This document shows positions 29,720-39,642 of a stretch of DNA of 64,000 nucleotides, piece by piece. The translations under genes were made by a program, and so were the position numbers. The notes beneath the pieces are model-generated. The model was not told where the DNA came from. It made no database searches and was given only the letters and a program-made list of their open reading frames with translations. This DNA comes from Methanolinea sp. (lineage in GTDB: Archaea > Halobacteriota > Methanomicrobia > Methanomicrobiales > Methanospirillaceae), in contig JALOPW010000001.1 in assembly GCA_025453675.1 (NCBI GenBank), forward strand, positions 62,001 to 126,000, given 5' to 3'. Numbering within the stretch: the first letter of the stretch is position 1; the number at the start of each line of letters is the position of its first letter.

Positions 29720-30711
29720 CTGCTGACCGTGAGGAAAGGGATGAGGGCCAGGAGCAGGACAAGTATCACGAGAGTGATGATCACGCGCATGAGTATGGTT
29801 TTTGCAGCCATTTCCTCTCTGTAGGACCGGGGCTTTATCTGGAGAGCGATTGTTGCCACGATCCCCCCTGCCATCAGGCCTATTGCATTCTGGAGTGTGA
29901 GAATGAGTGCATTGAGGGTCCCTTCCGGGTAGAGTACAATAGAGAGGCCGCTTACGAGAGCCGGGGGCAGCAGAGCGGCAGCAACGGCGACTCCGGCGAT
30001 GCTGTCTGGGATCCCTTTTGACAGAGCAACAATGGTGGCAAAACCAAGGAATATCGCCATAATGGCATAGATGGGGCTGGAGTGTGTCCGGCTGAGTATC
30101 TCGCCAGTGATCTGCAGAGGGATAAAAAAATTGAGGATCCAGGATACGAGTAGCGAGAAGAGGATGAATGCGAGGATGAGGAACAAGATGTTGAGGACAT
30201 CACGGAGGACTCCTATGCCATTCCCGATCGCGGAATGGAGGGCAAACGAGTAGATAGGCCCGATCATCGGTGCAATCAGCATTGCCCCTATAATGATCCC
30301 CACATTGTTCAGGAAAAGGCCTACAAGGCCTACAATGCTCGCAACCGCGGCCAGGCTGAGAATATCAGCGTCCAGGCGTTCATAGGAGCTGACAGAGGCA
30401 AGGAGTTTCTCGATGGGAGAATGCTCTCTTCGTTTTTTCTCAGAATTTGGTGGTGATTCCTTCTCCTTCTTCTCATCAAAAAGCGGATAGATGGTGAAAT
30501 CAGGTGAATAGACCTCTACCAGGGTATTCTTGTCCATGTAGCCAAGGGTTACCCTGATCTTTGCCACCACCTCGTTCAGTTCCTTGTCCTCAACCATCAT
30601 GGTAAAGAGGGTCTTCTCGCCGATCACCTCCCTGAGGTGAAAGTGTCCCTGTACTACCTGAGAGAGGTTGGGAGCATCCTCGTTTTGTGCGGTGATGAGT
30701 ATCTTCTTCAT
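29716..30711 (-). CDS. DUF389 / TIGR00341-family membrane protein
   Basis: LDADILSLAAVASIVGLVGLFLNNVGIIIGAMLIAPMIGPI. Confidence 0.9.
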   Translation of the reverse strand: MKKILITAQNEDAPNLSQVVQGHFHLREVIGEKTLFTMMVEDKELNEVVAKIRVTLGYMDKNTLVEVYSPDFTIYPLFDEKKEKESPPNSEKKRREHSPIEKLLASVSSYERLDADILSLAAVASIVGLVGLFLNNVGIIIGAMLIAPMIGPIYSFALHSAIGNGIGVLRDVLNILFLILAFILFSLLVSWILNFFIPLQITGEILSRTHSSPIYAIMAIFLGFATIVALSKGIPDSIAGVAVAAALLPPALVSGLSIVLYPEGTLNALILTLQNAIGLMAGGIVATIALQIKPRSYREEMAAKTILMRVIITLVILVLLLALIPFLTVSS

Positions 30712-30904
30712 CTCAAGTCCTCGCCTGGAACAAGCAGCCTGAAAGGATTTCATTCCGCGAGTTATGTATACCTGCCGATCACCCGCCGTGATGCCGGAAT
30801 GGAGAGCGATCCTCCGGGAGATCTCCGGTATCAAATGCGTGAATGGTTGCTGTGGAGAGGGAATGGAGTATATTTCGCAAAAGAGGAATGATTAACTCTC
30901 CGGC

Positions 30905-31831
30905 ATGCTGACAATAAAACTACTGGGAGGATTTCGTCTGGCTGTTCACGTGACCCGGGTAGATGTTCCAGGGGATCTGAAGGATATACTCTATGGATTC
31001 CAGCGGGACGAGGTGACAGAGTGCCACATCTACGGGATGCTCGCGAAATCTGTCAAGGACCCTCACAATTCCGCGGTTCTCCATAAGATGGCAGATCAGG
31101 AATTTGGGCATTCCCTGACATGGAAGCACTACACCGAAAAAGAAGCCACGCCGGTTGTGCACAGGGTCTGGTTCTACTATCTCCTCGCCCGCCTCCTGGG
31201 GTTCACCTTTGCTATCAAGCTGATGGAGAACAGGGAGAATGATGCCATTCAAAACTACCGGGATCTATCCGGCAGGATCCCCGAAGTCGAACATATCATT
31301 GCTGAAGAAGAGCAGCACGAGATGGAGATCATCGGACTCCTGGACGAAGAGAGGCTCAAGTACGTGGGTTCGATCGTTCTCGGATTGAACGATGCCCTGG
31401 TCGAGTTTACCGGAAGCCTCGCAGGGTTCACTTTTGCCCTCCAGGACCCGAGGATCATCGCTGCAGTAGGGTGTATCATGGGGGTGGCCGCCGCGCTCTC
31501 CATGGCATCATCAGAGTATCTCTCCCAGAAGTCAGAACAGGCCGGCCAGGATCCCCGAAAAGCTGCGCTTTATACGGGAAGTGCGTATATACTGACCGTT
31601 TTTATCCTCGTGATGCCGTTCCTCCTCCTGGAGAATCCGTTCATTGCACTCGTTTTCACACTCCTCTTTGCCATTGGAATCATCGTCTGTTTCACATTTT
31701 ATACCTCGGTGGCAGCGGATCTCCCGTTCTGGAAGAGGTTTGTCGAGATGGCTGCCCTCTCCCTGGGCATCGCAGGAATTTCATTCCTCATCGGCCTGCT
31801 GATCAGGGGACTTTTCAACGTGGATGTCTGA
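30905..31831 (+). CDS. VIT1/CCC1-family transporter with N-terminal rubrerythrin-like domain
   Basis: ADQEFGHSLTWKHY/ EEEQHEMEIIGLLDEERLKYVGSIVLGLNDALVEFTGSLAGFTFAL. Confidence 0.9.
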   Translation: MLTIKLLGGFRLAVHVTRVDVPGDLKDILYGFQRDEVTECHIYGMLAKSVKDPHNSAVLHKMADQEFGHSLTWKHYTEKEATPVVHRVWFYYLLARLLGFTFAIKLMENRENDAIQNYRDLSGRIPEVEHIIAEEEQHEMEIIGLLDEERLKYVGSIVLGLNDALVEFTGSLAGFTFALQDPRIIAAVGCIMGVAAALSMASSEYLSQKSEQAGQDPRKAALYTGSAYILTVFILVMPFLLLENPFIALVFTLLFAIGIIVCFTFYTSVAADLPFWKRFVEMAALSLGIAGISFLIGLLIRGLFNVDV

Positions 31832-32002
31832 AGAAGACTCCCGGTTCCCAGGATCAAAGAGGGACGGAAAAGGGAGAAGGCAACTGGAAAAACCAGGGAC
31901 GTATCAGGGCTTCTCTTCAACCCTGCGTCGAGAAAAGAGAATTGGCTGGCATGGGGAATCCCGCATGTTATAGGGCGGATACGTAACCTGCTGCCAGCCT
32001 TA

Positions 32003-32332
32003 TTACCCTGTCTTCAATTGGTAGAGGGGTTTTCGTGCATCCCTGAAGTTGAATTTTGCCACAATGAGCCCGCTCTGCCGGAGCTTGTTCAGCGCATTGC
32101 GTATAGTCCGGGGCGAGAACGCCACCCTGCCGATTATTTCATTCAGGGTCCGCTCTTTTCCATCGCGAAGCAGCGCGAATACTGCTTTTGCCGAGGAGGG
32201 GAGGCAGTCGATGCTGGTGACCGGCCCCCTCATCTCCAGCCCGTTTGCCTGGGCCGGGGTTGATGCCAGTGTCATGCACATTTCTCCTGTGTTCACGAGA
32301 GGTTCTTTAGTCTCGCAGGCCCGGTCGCACAC
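32003..32332 (-). CDS. wHTH transcriptional regulator
   Basis: LPSSAKAVFALLRDGKERTLNEIIGRVAFSPRTIRNALNKLRQSGLIVAKFNFRDARKPLYQL. Confidence 0.85.
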   Translation of the reverse strand: MCDRACETKEPLVNTGEMCMTLASTPAQANGLEMRGPVTSIDCLPSSAKAVFALLRDGKERTLNEIIGRVAFSPRTIRNALNKLRQSGLIVAKFNFRDARKPLYQLKTG

Positions 32333-32409
32333 CCCTGGTCATTGAAGAGAGGGGGACTCCCGGAAGGCGTACCGAATGTGCCCATCAGGGTCTGTCGGCT
32401 CGCCGTATT

Positions 32410-32462
32410 GTTCGGTTGTATACGAACATTCTACTATATACGAACTATACTTATATATACTT
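32410..32462. promoter_or_regulatory. Repeated TATACGAAC operator-like sites and TATA box in divergent promoter
   Basis: TATACGAAC at 32419-32427 and 32437-32445; inverted half GTTCG at 32410-32414; A/T-rich ttatatatac downstream. Confidence 0.5.
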
Positions 32463-32494
32463 TTTGCCCATACTGAGTGGTAAGATCTGATCCC

Positions 32495-33268
32495 ATGACC
32501 TCTCCCCTCCCATACCCCGATACCACTGGGCCATTCATCCAGATATTGTCCTCTGATCAGGGGCTCAAAGCCATTGACAGCCCCCTCAAGGGGAAGATCC
32601 TCGAGATGCTGCAGGAGAGGGACATGGACTTCGAAGAGATCGTCTCCAGGTCGGGGAGGGCAAAATCAACCATCTCCGCACATTTAAAAGCGCTTGCGGA
32701 GGCGGGTATCACTGCCTCGCGCCCTGATCCCGTAGATGCCAGGAGGCGGATCTTCTCCCTGAATGGCAGGATCGTGGTGCGGGCCGACGCAGGAGACGCC
32801 GAGATGCTCTGGGCGGATCGGTTCTTCCCTGATGCGCTCCCTGACGATGCGACCACCCACGATGTCTTCCGTTTCATCCTCACCTCGCTTCGCGTAAGTC
32901 TCCTGACGGAAGGGATTCGCATACATCCCATCCTGGAAAGGGCCGGAAGAAAGGCGGGCGCAGCAATATACCTAAAAGTCAGGGATTCAGACATCGTGAC
33001 GTTTCTCAACAATATTGTGGACTTCTGGGCGCGTTTCGGGCTCGGGGAGATGGACATTGAGCGACATGATCCCCTGACTGTGGTCATCCATGATTGTTTT
33101 GAATGCATGGACCTGCCCATCACAGGAAGACCCGAGTGTGCATTTGATGCAGGGGTGCTATCCGCGCTGTTCTCGGCACATTACGGGGAAAAGAAGGAAG
33201 CGGTTGAGACCCACTGCTATGCCATGGGGAGCAACCTCTGTCGGTTCGAGATCTGGAACGCCCGCTGA
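32495..33268 (+). CDS. ArsR-type wHTH + V4R domain transcriptional regulator
   Basis: HTH block FEEIVSRSGRAKSTISAHLKALAEAGIT; C-terminal V4R-like domain ending ETHCYAMGSNLCRFEIW. Confidence 0.85.
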   Translation: MTSPLPYPDTTGPFIQILSSDQGLKAIDSPLKGKILEMLQERDMDFEEIVSRSGRAKSTISAHLKALAEAGITASRPDPVDARRRIFSLNGRIVVRADAGDAEMLWADRFFPDALPDDATTHDVFRFILTSLRVSLLTEGIRIHPILERAGRKAGAAIYLKVRDSDIVTFLNNIVDFWARFGLGEMDIERHDPLTVVIHDCFECMDLPITGRPECAFDAGVLSALFSAHYGEKKEAVETHCYAMGSNLCRFEIWNAR

Positions 33269-33284
33269 CCGGGCGATCCTGGCA

Positions 33285-33788
33285 TTACCCTCCTCGAGAA
33301 GCCCACTCCCTGACAAGGCCTGGCGTGAGAAGCCAGAGGAGCTCGCCGGTCCCCCTGTTTTCATGGAGTCGAATTCGGGCGATACCCCCTTTCTTGAGAA
33401 TGATCCCGCAATCAGCGCGGGCGCAGATGAGGAGGGAGACGATGGTTGAGAGCTGCGGCTCGTGGCCGACCAGTAACACACGGTTCTCTGAAGGAATCTC
33501 CCTGATCTTCTGGAGGACCGCTTCCGGTTGGGAACCAATTGAGAGTTCATCCCAGGTGTTGACATTGTCTGGTCCCCCCAGGATACCGGCTAAGATGGAT
33601 GCAGTCTCGGCCGCACGGCTGAGGGGGCTCGAAGCGATCACCGAGAACTCCATCTCCCTTCCCCTCATCCATGCCCCGATGCTGGCAATCTCTTCCCGGC
33701 CCTGTCGTGTGAGATGCCTCCCGCTGTCACCCGTGTCATCGTGATCTGCGACTCCCGCCTTTCCATGCCTGAGAATATAGAGGTCCAT
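33285..33788 (-). CDS. sixA: Phosphohistidine phosphatase SixA-like
   Basis: MDLYILRHGKAG ... VIASSPLSRAAETA ... VLLVGHEPQLS. Confidence 0.92.
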   Translation of the reverse strand: MDLYILRHGKAGVADHDDTGDSGRHLTRQGREEIASIGAWMRGREMEFSVIASSPLSRAAETASILAGILGGPDNVNTWDELSIGSQPEAVLQKIREIPSENRVLLVGHEPQLSTIVSLLICARADCGIILKKGGIARIRLHENRGTGELLWLLTPGLVREWASRGG

Positions 33789-34050
33789 GAGATGAGAGGT
33801 GAATGCTCCGGATAAAAATCTTCGTCTGATGTGGTGGCCAGGACATACATGTGAGAATAAAGCCAGATATCGGGGAAAAATAGATTCGCAACGAATTGCC
33901 TGAAGATTACACTGGAAAATGTGTTTGAGGAGGAAATTTCCACAGGAATCACTCAACAAAGGGGAACCAAGTCCCCCTCCCATGGAGGCGTCCTACGGAA
34001 ATGTATATGCTCTCTGCATGTGCAGGCGGGAAGGTGACACTATGTCCGGA

Positions 34051-34133
34051 TGCGAGGGAAGGGATTCGAACCCCTGAACTCCTGCGAGAATGGACCCTAA
34101 ATCCATCGCCTTTGACCGCTCGGCAACCCTCGC
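34051..34133 (-). tRNA. tRNA-Leu (anticodon UAG)
   Basis: RC gcgagggttgccgagcggtcaaaggcgatggatttagggtccattctcgcaggagttcaggggttcgaatcccttccctcgc; acceptor GCGAGGG/CCCTCGC, long variable arm, loop TTTAGGG. Confidence 0.95.
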
Positions 34134-34431
34134 TTCCTTGATACGTGGGATTGGCTAGGGGAAAAAACATGTCACCTCCCCACCATAGAGATGCCCCCTG
34201 TTTTTGCGCGTTCGATTCTCACAGTATTGGGAATGGTTTCTTAAACAGTGAGTAAGATGACTCTTTTCCCATTTTTTTTATCTCAAAAATATTATTTTGC
34301 GCAATTATTATATACGTGGAGATTGAATAGAAATGTGCCATATATGAAGGTCTGGTAACATATACCGGGCCGCAGACCTTGTCATCTCAGCACCAGCAAG
34401 GTCATGGCATCCCGGCCAATGGGTGAAAAAT

Positions 34432-34611
34432 ATGGTAAGAAAAGCCATCACGGAGAAGACAGGGCATGAGGAAGCGTCTGACCGTTCGCCACCTTTCGGT
34501 CAGCACATGCCCGATGGCGACTATTCCCTCCTACGAGCGAAGATTCTTGCCAAACTGGATGATGAGGACGTACGGGATGCACTCACAAGCCTGAACGCCA
34601 GGCCTTTGTAA
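34432..34611 (+). CDS. Small hypothetical protein
   Basis: Charged 59-aa ORF preceded by A/T-rich promoter-like sequence and followed by a hairpin. Confidence 0.45.
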   Translation: MVRKAITEKTGHEEASDRSPPFGQHMPDGDYSLLRAKILAKLDDEDVRDALTSLNARPL

Positions 34612-34625
34612 CTTCATATATGGTA

Positions 34626-34653
34626 TCTTTTCTGCTTTTTATGGCAGAAAAGA
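34626..34653. terminator. Hairpin / putative terminator
   Basis: tcttttctgc-tttttatg-gcagaaaaga inverted repeat downstream of a small ORF. Confidence 0.5.
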
Positions 34654-34884
34654 GCGGACCCAGGCAATGCATGCAGCCCTGTGCCCGGGTCGCATCCAAA
34701 TGACCCTAAAAAACTCCCCTTTTCCCACTTTTATCAATAGGAACTTGCGTCTCTTTGCAGTCATCTTTGCATTCCCCAGGGCGTTCTGAAATCTGGCCTG
34801 GTGAAGCACTAGGTGGTGTTCCCTGTGAGTCTGGTAATGTTTCGGGGAGAATGAAGATAATCTCTCCGTGCAAATGACCTGATC

Positions 34885-36357
34885 ATGAAGCGGCTGGAGA
34901 CCCTGGCCATCATCGCCCATGATATGGGGGTCATCTTCGAGTTCCTGGGGGTAGTTACCCTGGTTCCCTTCCTGGTGCTCCTGATCTTTGGGGAATGGGA
35001 TATGGTGGTGCCCATGGCTTCTGTTCCCCTTACGTTCGTGGTTCTTGGTCTCCTCATCTCCCGGATACCGAGAAGGGAATTTGTGCCGCAGCTCTCGGTA
35101 GCACTTGCAGCGGTTGCCCTCATTTGGCTGGCCATTGCCGTTATCGGGAGCCTGCCGTTCGTCATCGGGCTCCACATGAGCTGGACGGACAGCATCTTCG
35201 AAGCAATGTCGGGATGGACGGGGACGGGATTTACGGCGATTGCCACGCTCGATTCCACCCCAAAAACCCTCCTTTTCTGGCGATCGTTCATGCAATGGGT
35301 AGGAGGCATAGGTGTGATCGCCTTTGGCATTGCAATGCTCTCCCGGTCCAGCCTCATGCAGCACCAGCTCTATCGGTCTGAGGGGCGATCCGAGGAGCTG
35401 ATGCCGAACGTGGTCTCCACCGGGAGGCGGATGTGGGTCATTTACCTCTTCCTCACCATCGTCTTCACCGGGATGGTGATGCTCTCGGGAATCCCCCTCT
35501 GGGATGCCCTCAACCTTGTGATGGTCAGCCTGGCCACAGGGGGTTTTTCTCTGCATGACGCCGGGATCTCTTATTACAACAATGCATTCTTAGAAGCCCT
35601 GCTTGTCCCGGTGATGCTTGCAGGGGCGCTGCCGTTCAAACTCTATTTCCTCATGTACAGGGGAAAGATCAAGCCGTTCTTCAGGGACAGGGTCGTCTGG
35701 CTCATCTTTGCCCTGGCACTCCTGGGTTCGCTCGTGGTCACACTGGACCTCCATGTCTTCAACAGCTTCCCCCTGGAGACTGCAGTGCGACAGGGGTTCT
35801 TCTGCACCGTATCCGGGCTTACCTGCACTGGTCTGCAGAACTCGAACCTCCACTGGGTGGCCGGACCCCTCATCGTAATCACCCTCCTGATGATGATCGG
35901 CGGGGCGGCCGGAAGCACTTCCGGGGGTATCAAAGCTAACCGGGTGATCCTCGGGTACGAAGGGCTGGTGTGGTGGTTCAGGCGCTTTTTTGCCAGGGGC
36001 AGGACGATGGTCCCCTTCCGGCACGAGGGGAAGGCCATTCCCCTGAGGATATCAGAGGTGGAACTCTCCAAGAATATGCTGATCATCGTCCTCTATGTCC
36101 TGACCATCTTTGTTGCCACCGTCATCGGTCTGCACCTGGCAACAACCGACTTTAAAATGCACGAGGTGGTGTTCGAGGAGGTCTCGGCCATGAGCAACGT
36201 GGGACTTGGTTTGGGATACCTTGTCCCATCGAGCCCTGCCACCACGAAATGGATCTTTATCCTGTTGATGTGGATAGGGAGGCTTGAGATCATACCTGTC
36301 CTGATCCTGGCCATGGGGCTGGTCAGGGGTTTCGAGGCGAAAGTAGCCCGGAAATAG
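34885..36357 (+). CDS. trkH: TrkH-family potassium uptake protein
   Basis: SMSGWTGTGFTAIATLDSTPKTLLFWRSFMQWVGGIGVIAFGIAML; GGAAGSTSGGIKANRV. Confidence 0.92.
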   Translation: MKRLETLAIIAHDMGVIFEFLGVVTLVPFLVLLIFGEWDMVVPMASVPLTFVVLGLLISRIPRREFVPQLSVALAAVALIWLAIAVIGSLPFVIGLHMSWTDSIFEAMSGWTGTGFTAIATLDSTPKTLLFWRSFMQWVGGIGVIAFGIAMLSRSSLMQHQLYRSEGRSEELMPNVVSTGRRMWVIYLFLTIVFTGMVMLSGIPLWDALNLVMVSLATGGFSLHDAGISYYNNAFLEALLVPVMLAGALPFKLYFLMYRGKIKPFFRDRVVWLIFALALLGSLVVTLDLHVFNSFPLETAVRQGFFCTVSGLTCTGLQNSNLHWVAGPLIVITLLMMIGGAAGSTSGGIKANRVILGYEGLVWWFRRFFARGRTMVPFRHEGKAIPLRISEVELSKNMLIIVLYVLTIFVATVIGLHLATTDFKMHEVVFEEVSAMSNVGLGLGYLVPSSPATTKWIFILLMWIGRLEIIPVLILAMGLVRGFEAKVARK

Positions 36358-36514
36358 GAAAAACCCTCTTTTTCTCATGGAAATGAACTCTGTCCTCTGG
36401 AATCTCCATTCCGTTCATCCAATCCGAGGCTATTATTGGCCCCATTTGTTCTAAATTACCAAAAACAAAACATTATTCTTCTCCCAACACAACCACCTGT
36501 AGGTTGGCGGCCCG

Positions 36515-37012
36515 ATGGATATCTCTCTACTGGCTTTTGCCCATATCCTGGTTGCAGCAGCCGTCTGCTGGCTCAATTTCATAGTGATAGATGTTTTCTT
36601 CAGGCTCCCCGAGGCGGGTGGCGTGGTGGGGGCAACCGCCATTGGGAAGCATATTGAGAAGGGGGGAGGCGCCCTGCACGGCGGCTACATGATGGGCAAT
36701 ATCGTCTCATCCCCGGATGCGTCTGCAGGGACGCTCCTTGCCGCGTGTGGAGTATTCATCGCCGGAATCCCCGGTGGACTGCTCGCGGCACTCCTGGTGT
36801 ACATCGGCAACCGCATATGCCATGACCCCGGGTATGCCGGGACCACGGGATGCCTCACCGCTACGTTCATCATCTCGGGATTCACCCTGATCGGCTTCTC
36901 TCCGGCAGAGTTCATCGCCGGGATGGTCATCGCCATCCTGACCATCCAGGGCATCTCACACCGCCATTCCAGCCGGCTCCTCTCCACTCTCTGGAGGGTT
37001 CGGAGAGGATGA
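36515..37012 (+). CDS. ehaB: Eha energy-converting hydrogenase membrane subunit (EhaB-like)
   Basis: Hydrophobic 165-aa first gene of the Eha series; assignment mainly by gene order and size. Confidence 0.65.
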   Translation: MDISLLAFAHILVAAAVCWLNFIVIDVFFRLPEAGGVVGATAIGKHIEKGGGALHGGYMMGNIVSSPDASAGTLLAACGVFIAGIPGGLLAALLVYIGNRICHDPGYAGTTGCLTATFIISGFTLIGFSPAEFIAGMVIAILTIQGISHRHSSRLLSTLWRVRRG

Positions 37013-37266
37013 CCCCACAGGAGGCCGCCCTCGCGGTGTGTGGAATCATCGCGGTGTACGCTGCAGTGAGGGTGGCCCTGGAACCTGACACCCTGCGGAA
37101 ACTGCCTTTCTTCAATGTGCTCTCCTTCGCGGTGGCAGGAAGCATTGCCCTCATCATCCCCCACCCTCTGAGTATTATCGCCGCAGCTGCCTATTTCGTG
37201 GGTTCAACGCTCGAGTCGAATGCCATTGCCAGCACCTACGCAGGAGGACTGGACCGTCGTGAATGA
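37009..37266 (+). CDS. ehaC: Eha subunit C-like (DUF2109)
   Basis: 85-aa membrane protein; ATGA overlap with upstream gene; position and size in Eha order. Confidence 0.65.
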   Translation: MTPQEAALAVCGIIAVYAAVRVALEPDTLRKLPFFNVLSFAVAGSIALIIPHPLSIIAAAAYFVGSTLESNAIASTYAGGLDRRE

Positions 37267-37267
37267 G

Positions 37268-37489
37268 ATGGTGATCCTTGCGTTTGCGGCATTGATCATC
37301 GTAGGAGCCCTTCTTACCATCAAGGAGAGCGATCCCTTCAGGAAACTCATCTCCCTCGGCATCATGATCGGTGGAGTGATCCCATTCATAGTGGACAGAG
37401 GTCTCCTCGATGTCGCCATCGCGGTGGCTCTGATCGCCCCGCTCTCAACCATTTTTACGCTGATGGTCTGCGGGAGGGGGGAGGAATGA
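37268..37489 (+). CDS. ehaD: Eha subunit D-like (DUF2108)
   Basis: Small membrane protein KESDPFRKLISLGIMIGGVIPFIVDRGLLDVAIAVALIAP; Eha order. Confidence 0.7.
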   Translation: MVILAFAALIIVGALLTIKESDPFRKLISLGIMIGGVIPFIVDRGLLDVAIAVALIAPLSTIFTLMVCGRGEE

Positions 37490-37725
37490 ACCCGGAGTTC
37501 CTGCTCGGGGCTTTTCTCCTGCTTGCAGGTACAATAGCCGCGGCTTTTCCACGGCCGAAAACCTACCTGAACCGGCTGATAAACCTGGAGATCTCAGCAT
37601 GGGGACTTCTCCTGTTGATGCTTTCATATAATGAAGCCCTTGCCCTGTTGACATTCGGTGGGGTTTCAGCATTATCCGTGTATATATTCGTGAGAGTGCT
37701 GCAGAAGAAGGAGGCGGCAGGATGA
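37486..37725 (+). CDS. ehaE: Eha subunit E-like (DUF2107)
   Basis: 79-aa membrane protein; ATGA overlap; Eha order. Confidence 0.7.
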   Translation: MNPEFLLGAFLLLAGTIAAAFPRPKTYLNRLINLEISAWGLLLLMLSYNEALALLTFGGVSALSVYIFVRVLQKKEAAG

Positions 37726-38171
37726 TCATACAGAAGATCTCCCGGGCGCTCTCCAACTTTGACAATATCCTGCCAATATTTGCTGCAGCGTGTGCGGTGA
37801 TGTCAATCATCACACTCCTTTCCCTCCCCCTCGCGTATCATGAAGACCAGCTCTATCCCAAGCAGATAGTGCCGGGGAGCCCCCTCAATCCCTATGATCG
37901 GGGTGGGCCGCCATTCACTCAGGCAGTGATACACTCCCAGTACCCGGCGAATTCCCCTACTGCGGGGTATGTCACTTCGTACCTCACCCCGTTGTCCCTC
38001 TTCATCTCACAGCATACCTCTTACATGGGGACCACTATCGTGGCCCATCCCGGCGGAATCCTGGACGAGATCCTCTATAACACCCGGGGTTTGGATACGG
38101 TCGTCGAGCCGACTATCCTGTTCATTGCATTTGCTATCGCGGCCTATATCTTCAGGAAGCGGGAGGCCTGA
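37722..38171 (+). CDS. ehaF: Eha subunit F-like (DUF2106)
   Basis: 149-aa membrane protein; ATGA overlap; Eha order. Confidence 0.7.
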   Translation: MIIQKISRALSNFDNILPIFAAACAVMSIITLLSLPLAYHEDQLYPKQIVPGSPLNPYDRGGPPFTQAVIHSQYPANSPTAGYVTSYLTPLSLFISQHTSYMGTTIVAHPGGILDEILYNTRGLDTVVEPTILFIAFAIAAYIFRKREA

Positions 38172-38174
38172 AAG

Positions 38175-38777
38175 ATGTGGAACGAGTACTCCATTGGCCT
38201 TGCAGTGGCGTTTTTATGTGCACTCATCGGGTCCCTGGCGCTCACCCGGGAAAGGGATGACCTCCACAAACTCCTGCTGATCGACCTGGTGGAGACGGCG
38301 TCACTGGCGGTGATTGCGCTCATCGGAACCGACCTTGCCGAGGCGCTCATCCTCCCCGGCCTGGTAGTGGGAATCGCGGAACTCCTGGCCCTCTCGCAGA
38401 TCTACCTCACCAAGGAGGGGTACCAGTCATACCCGGTGAAGGGGTTGAATATCGAGGTGATGATGAGATCACCGGCCCCCGTCATCATCTCCACCTTCCT
38501 GGTGGTGTACGGCATCATCCTCTCCGGGTTCACCGGAGGGGGAATTGCCGGCCTTGGCGTCGTGTTCTTCCTGATGAGCAGGAGCTTTTGCGGTAATTTC
38601 CATATTCTTGAGATGGCGAGCGGCATCTCCTGGGCACTCTGGGTCGCGGCCTTCTTTGTCTTCATGTTCCTCCCTGAGTGGTGGTACCTTGCCCTGATGG
38701 GTGCCGCACTCGGGATCCTCCTGAAGGTGATCACCAAGATGTCCCTTGTCGGGGCCATGTGGGGTGAACCGGAATGA
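38175..38777 (+). CDS. ehaG: Eha subunit G-like (DUF2105)
   Basis: 200-aa membrane protein in Eha order. Confidence 0.7.
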   Translation: MWNEYSIGLAVAFLCALIGSLALTRERDDLHKLLLIDLVETASLAVIALIGTDLAEALILPGLVVGIAELLALSQIYLTKEGYQSYPVKGLNIEVMMRSPAPVIISTFLVVYGIILSGFTGGGIAGLGVVFFLMSRSFCGNFHILEMASGISWALWVAAFFVFMFLPEWWYLALMGAALGILLKVITKMSLVGAMWGEPE

Positions 38778-39427
38778 ATGAGATCGGGGGGGCTCCCCTC
38801 TTCTTCCTGGAGTTCGGGGACATCGTGATCTACTTCACTCCATTCACCATCACCCTCTTCCTCCTGGCGCTGGTCTTTACGGTGTTTGTACTGGTGAGCC
38901 GCCCCGAACGGCAGATCGATATCGCATTCGGGGGAGACGCGTACTATGCCAAGGAGATCTCGCTCTCTGAACTGCGGTTCCGCCGCTTCATGTCGATTGC
39001 CTGCGGCCTTGCCTGCATGGGTGCCATGGTGACCGGAGATGTCTTTGATTTCACCCTCTTCGTCTCCCTCGTGGGGATCTGCAACGTGGGTATAGTGGCG
39101 GCGGTGAAGAGCAGGCACGTGCAGAATGCTGCCTACCAGTACGGCCTGGTGGCGCTCGCGGGAACCGTTCCCCTGTTCGCGGCGGCAGCAATGGTTGCCG
39201 CAACCACGGGGACGCTCTCGATGCTCGAACTTGCAAAAGACACCATTCAGGTTCCGCTCGCAGCAAGAGCCCTCCTGGTGCTCGGGGTGATGGGAGAGGG
39301 GATGGCCCCGTTCTACGCGGCCAAGGCCGAGATGTTCCGTGCTCCAGGGGCCCCCTATGTGATTATGTGCTCGCTCTCCTCCCTCCTGATCTTCTTGAGG
39401 GTGGCTGAGGTGATCCTGCTGCTGTGA
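38774..39427 (+). CDS. ehaH: Eha subunit H-like membrane transporter subunit
   Basis: 217-aa membrane protein; ATGA overlap; Eha order. Confidence 0.7.
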   Translation: MNEIGGAPLFFLEFGDIVIYFTPFTITLFLLALVFTVFVLVSRPERQIDIAFGGDAYYAKEISLSELRFRRFMSIACGLACMGAMVTGDVFDFTLFVSLVGICNVGIVAAVKSRHVQNAAYQYGLVALAGTVPLFAAAAMVAATTGTLSMLELAKDTIQVPLAARALLVLGVMGEGMAPFYAAKAEMFRAPGAPYVIMCSLSSLLIFLRVAEVILLL

Positions 39428-39436
39428 GGTGAAGGA

Positions 39437-39640
39437 ATGAAGAAACAGTATGCCCTTGCATTGACGTTGATTGCGGCCGTGTCAGGAATTGGAGCCATGG
39501 CCCTTTCCCTGTGGAACCTCCTCCCCTCCTGGGCCTATGCGGGTGTGCTGGTGATCGGATTCCCGCTCTTCGTGCTGGGGCTCGGGCTGTACTGGATGGC
39601 TCGCGAGGGGGAGGCGGACATACCGTTCCTGGGGTACTGA
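39437..39640 (+). CDS. ehaI: Eha subunit I-like small membrane protein
   Basis: 67-aa membrane protein between EhaH- and EhaJ-like genes. Confidence 0.6.
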   Translation: MKKQYALALTLIAAVSGIGAMALSLWNLLPSWAYAGVLVIGFPLFVLGLGLYWMAREGEADIPFLGY

Positions 39641-39642
39641 AG

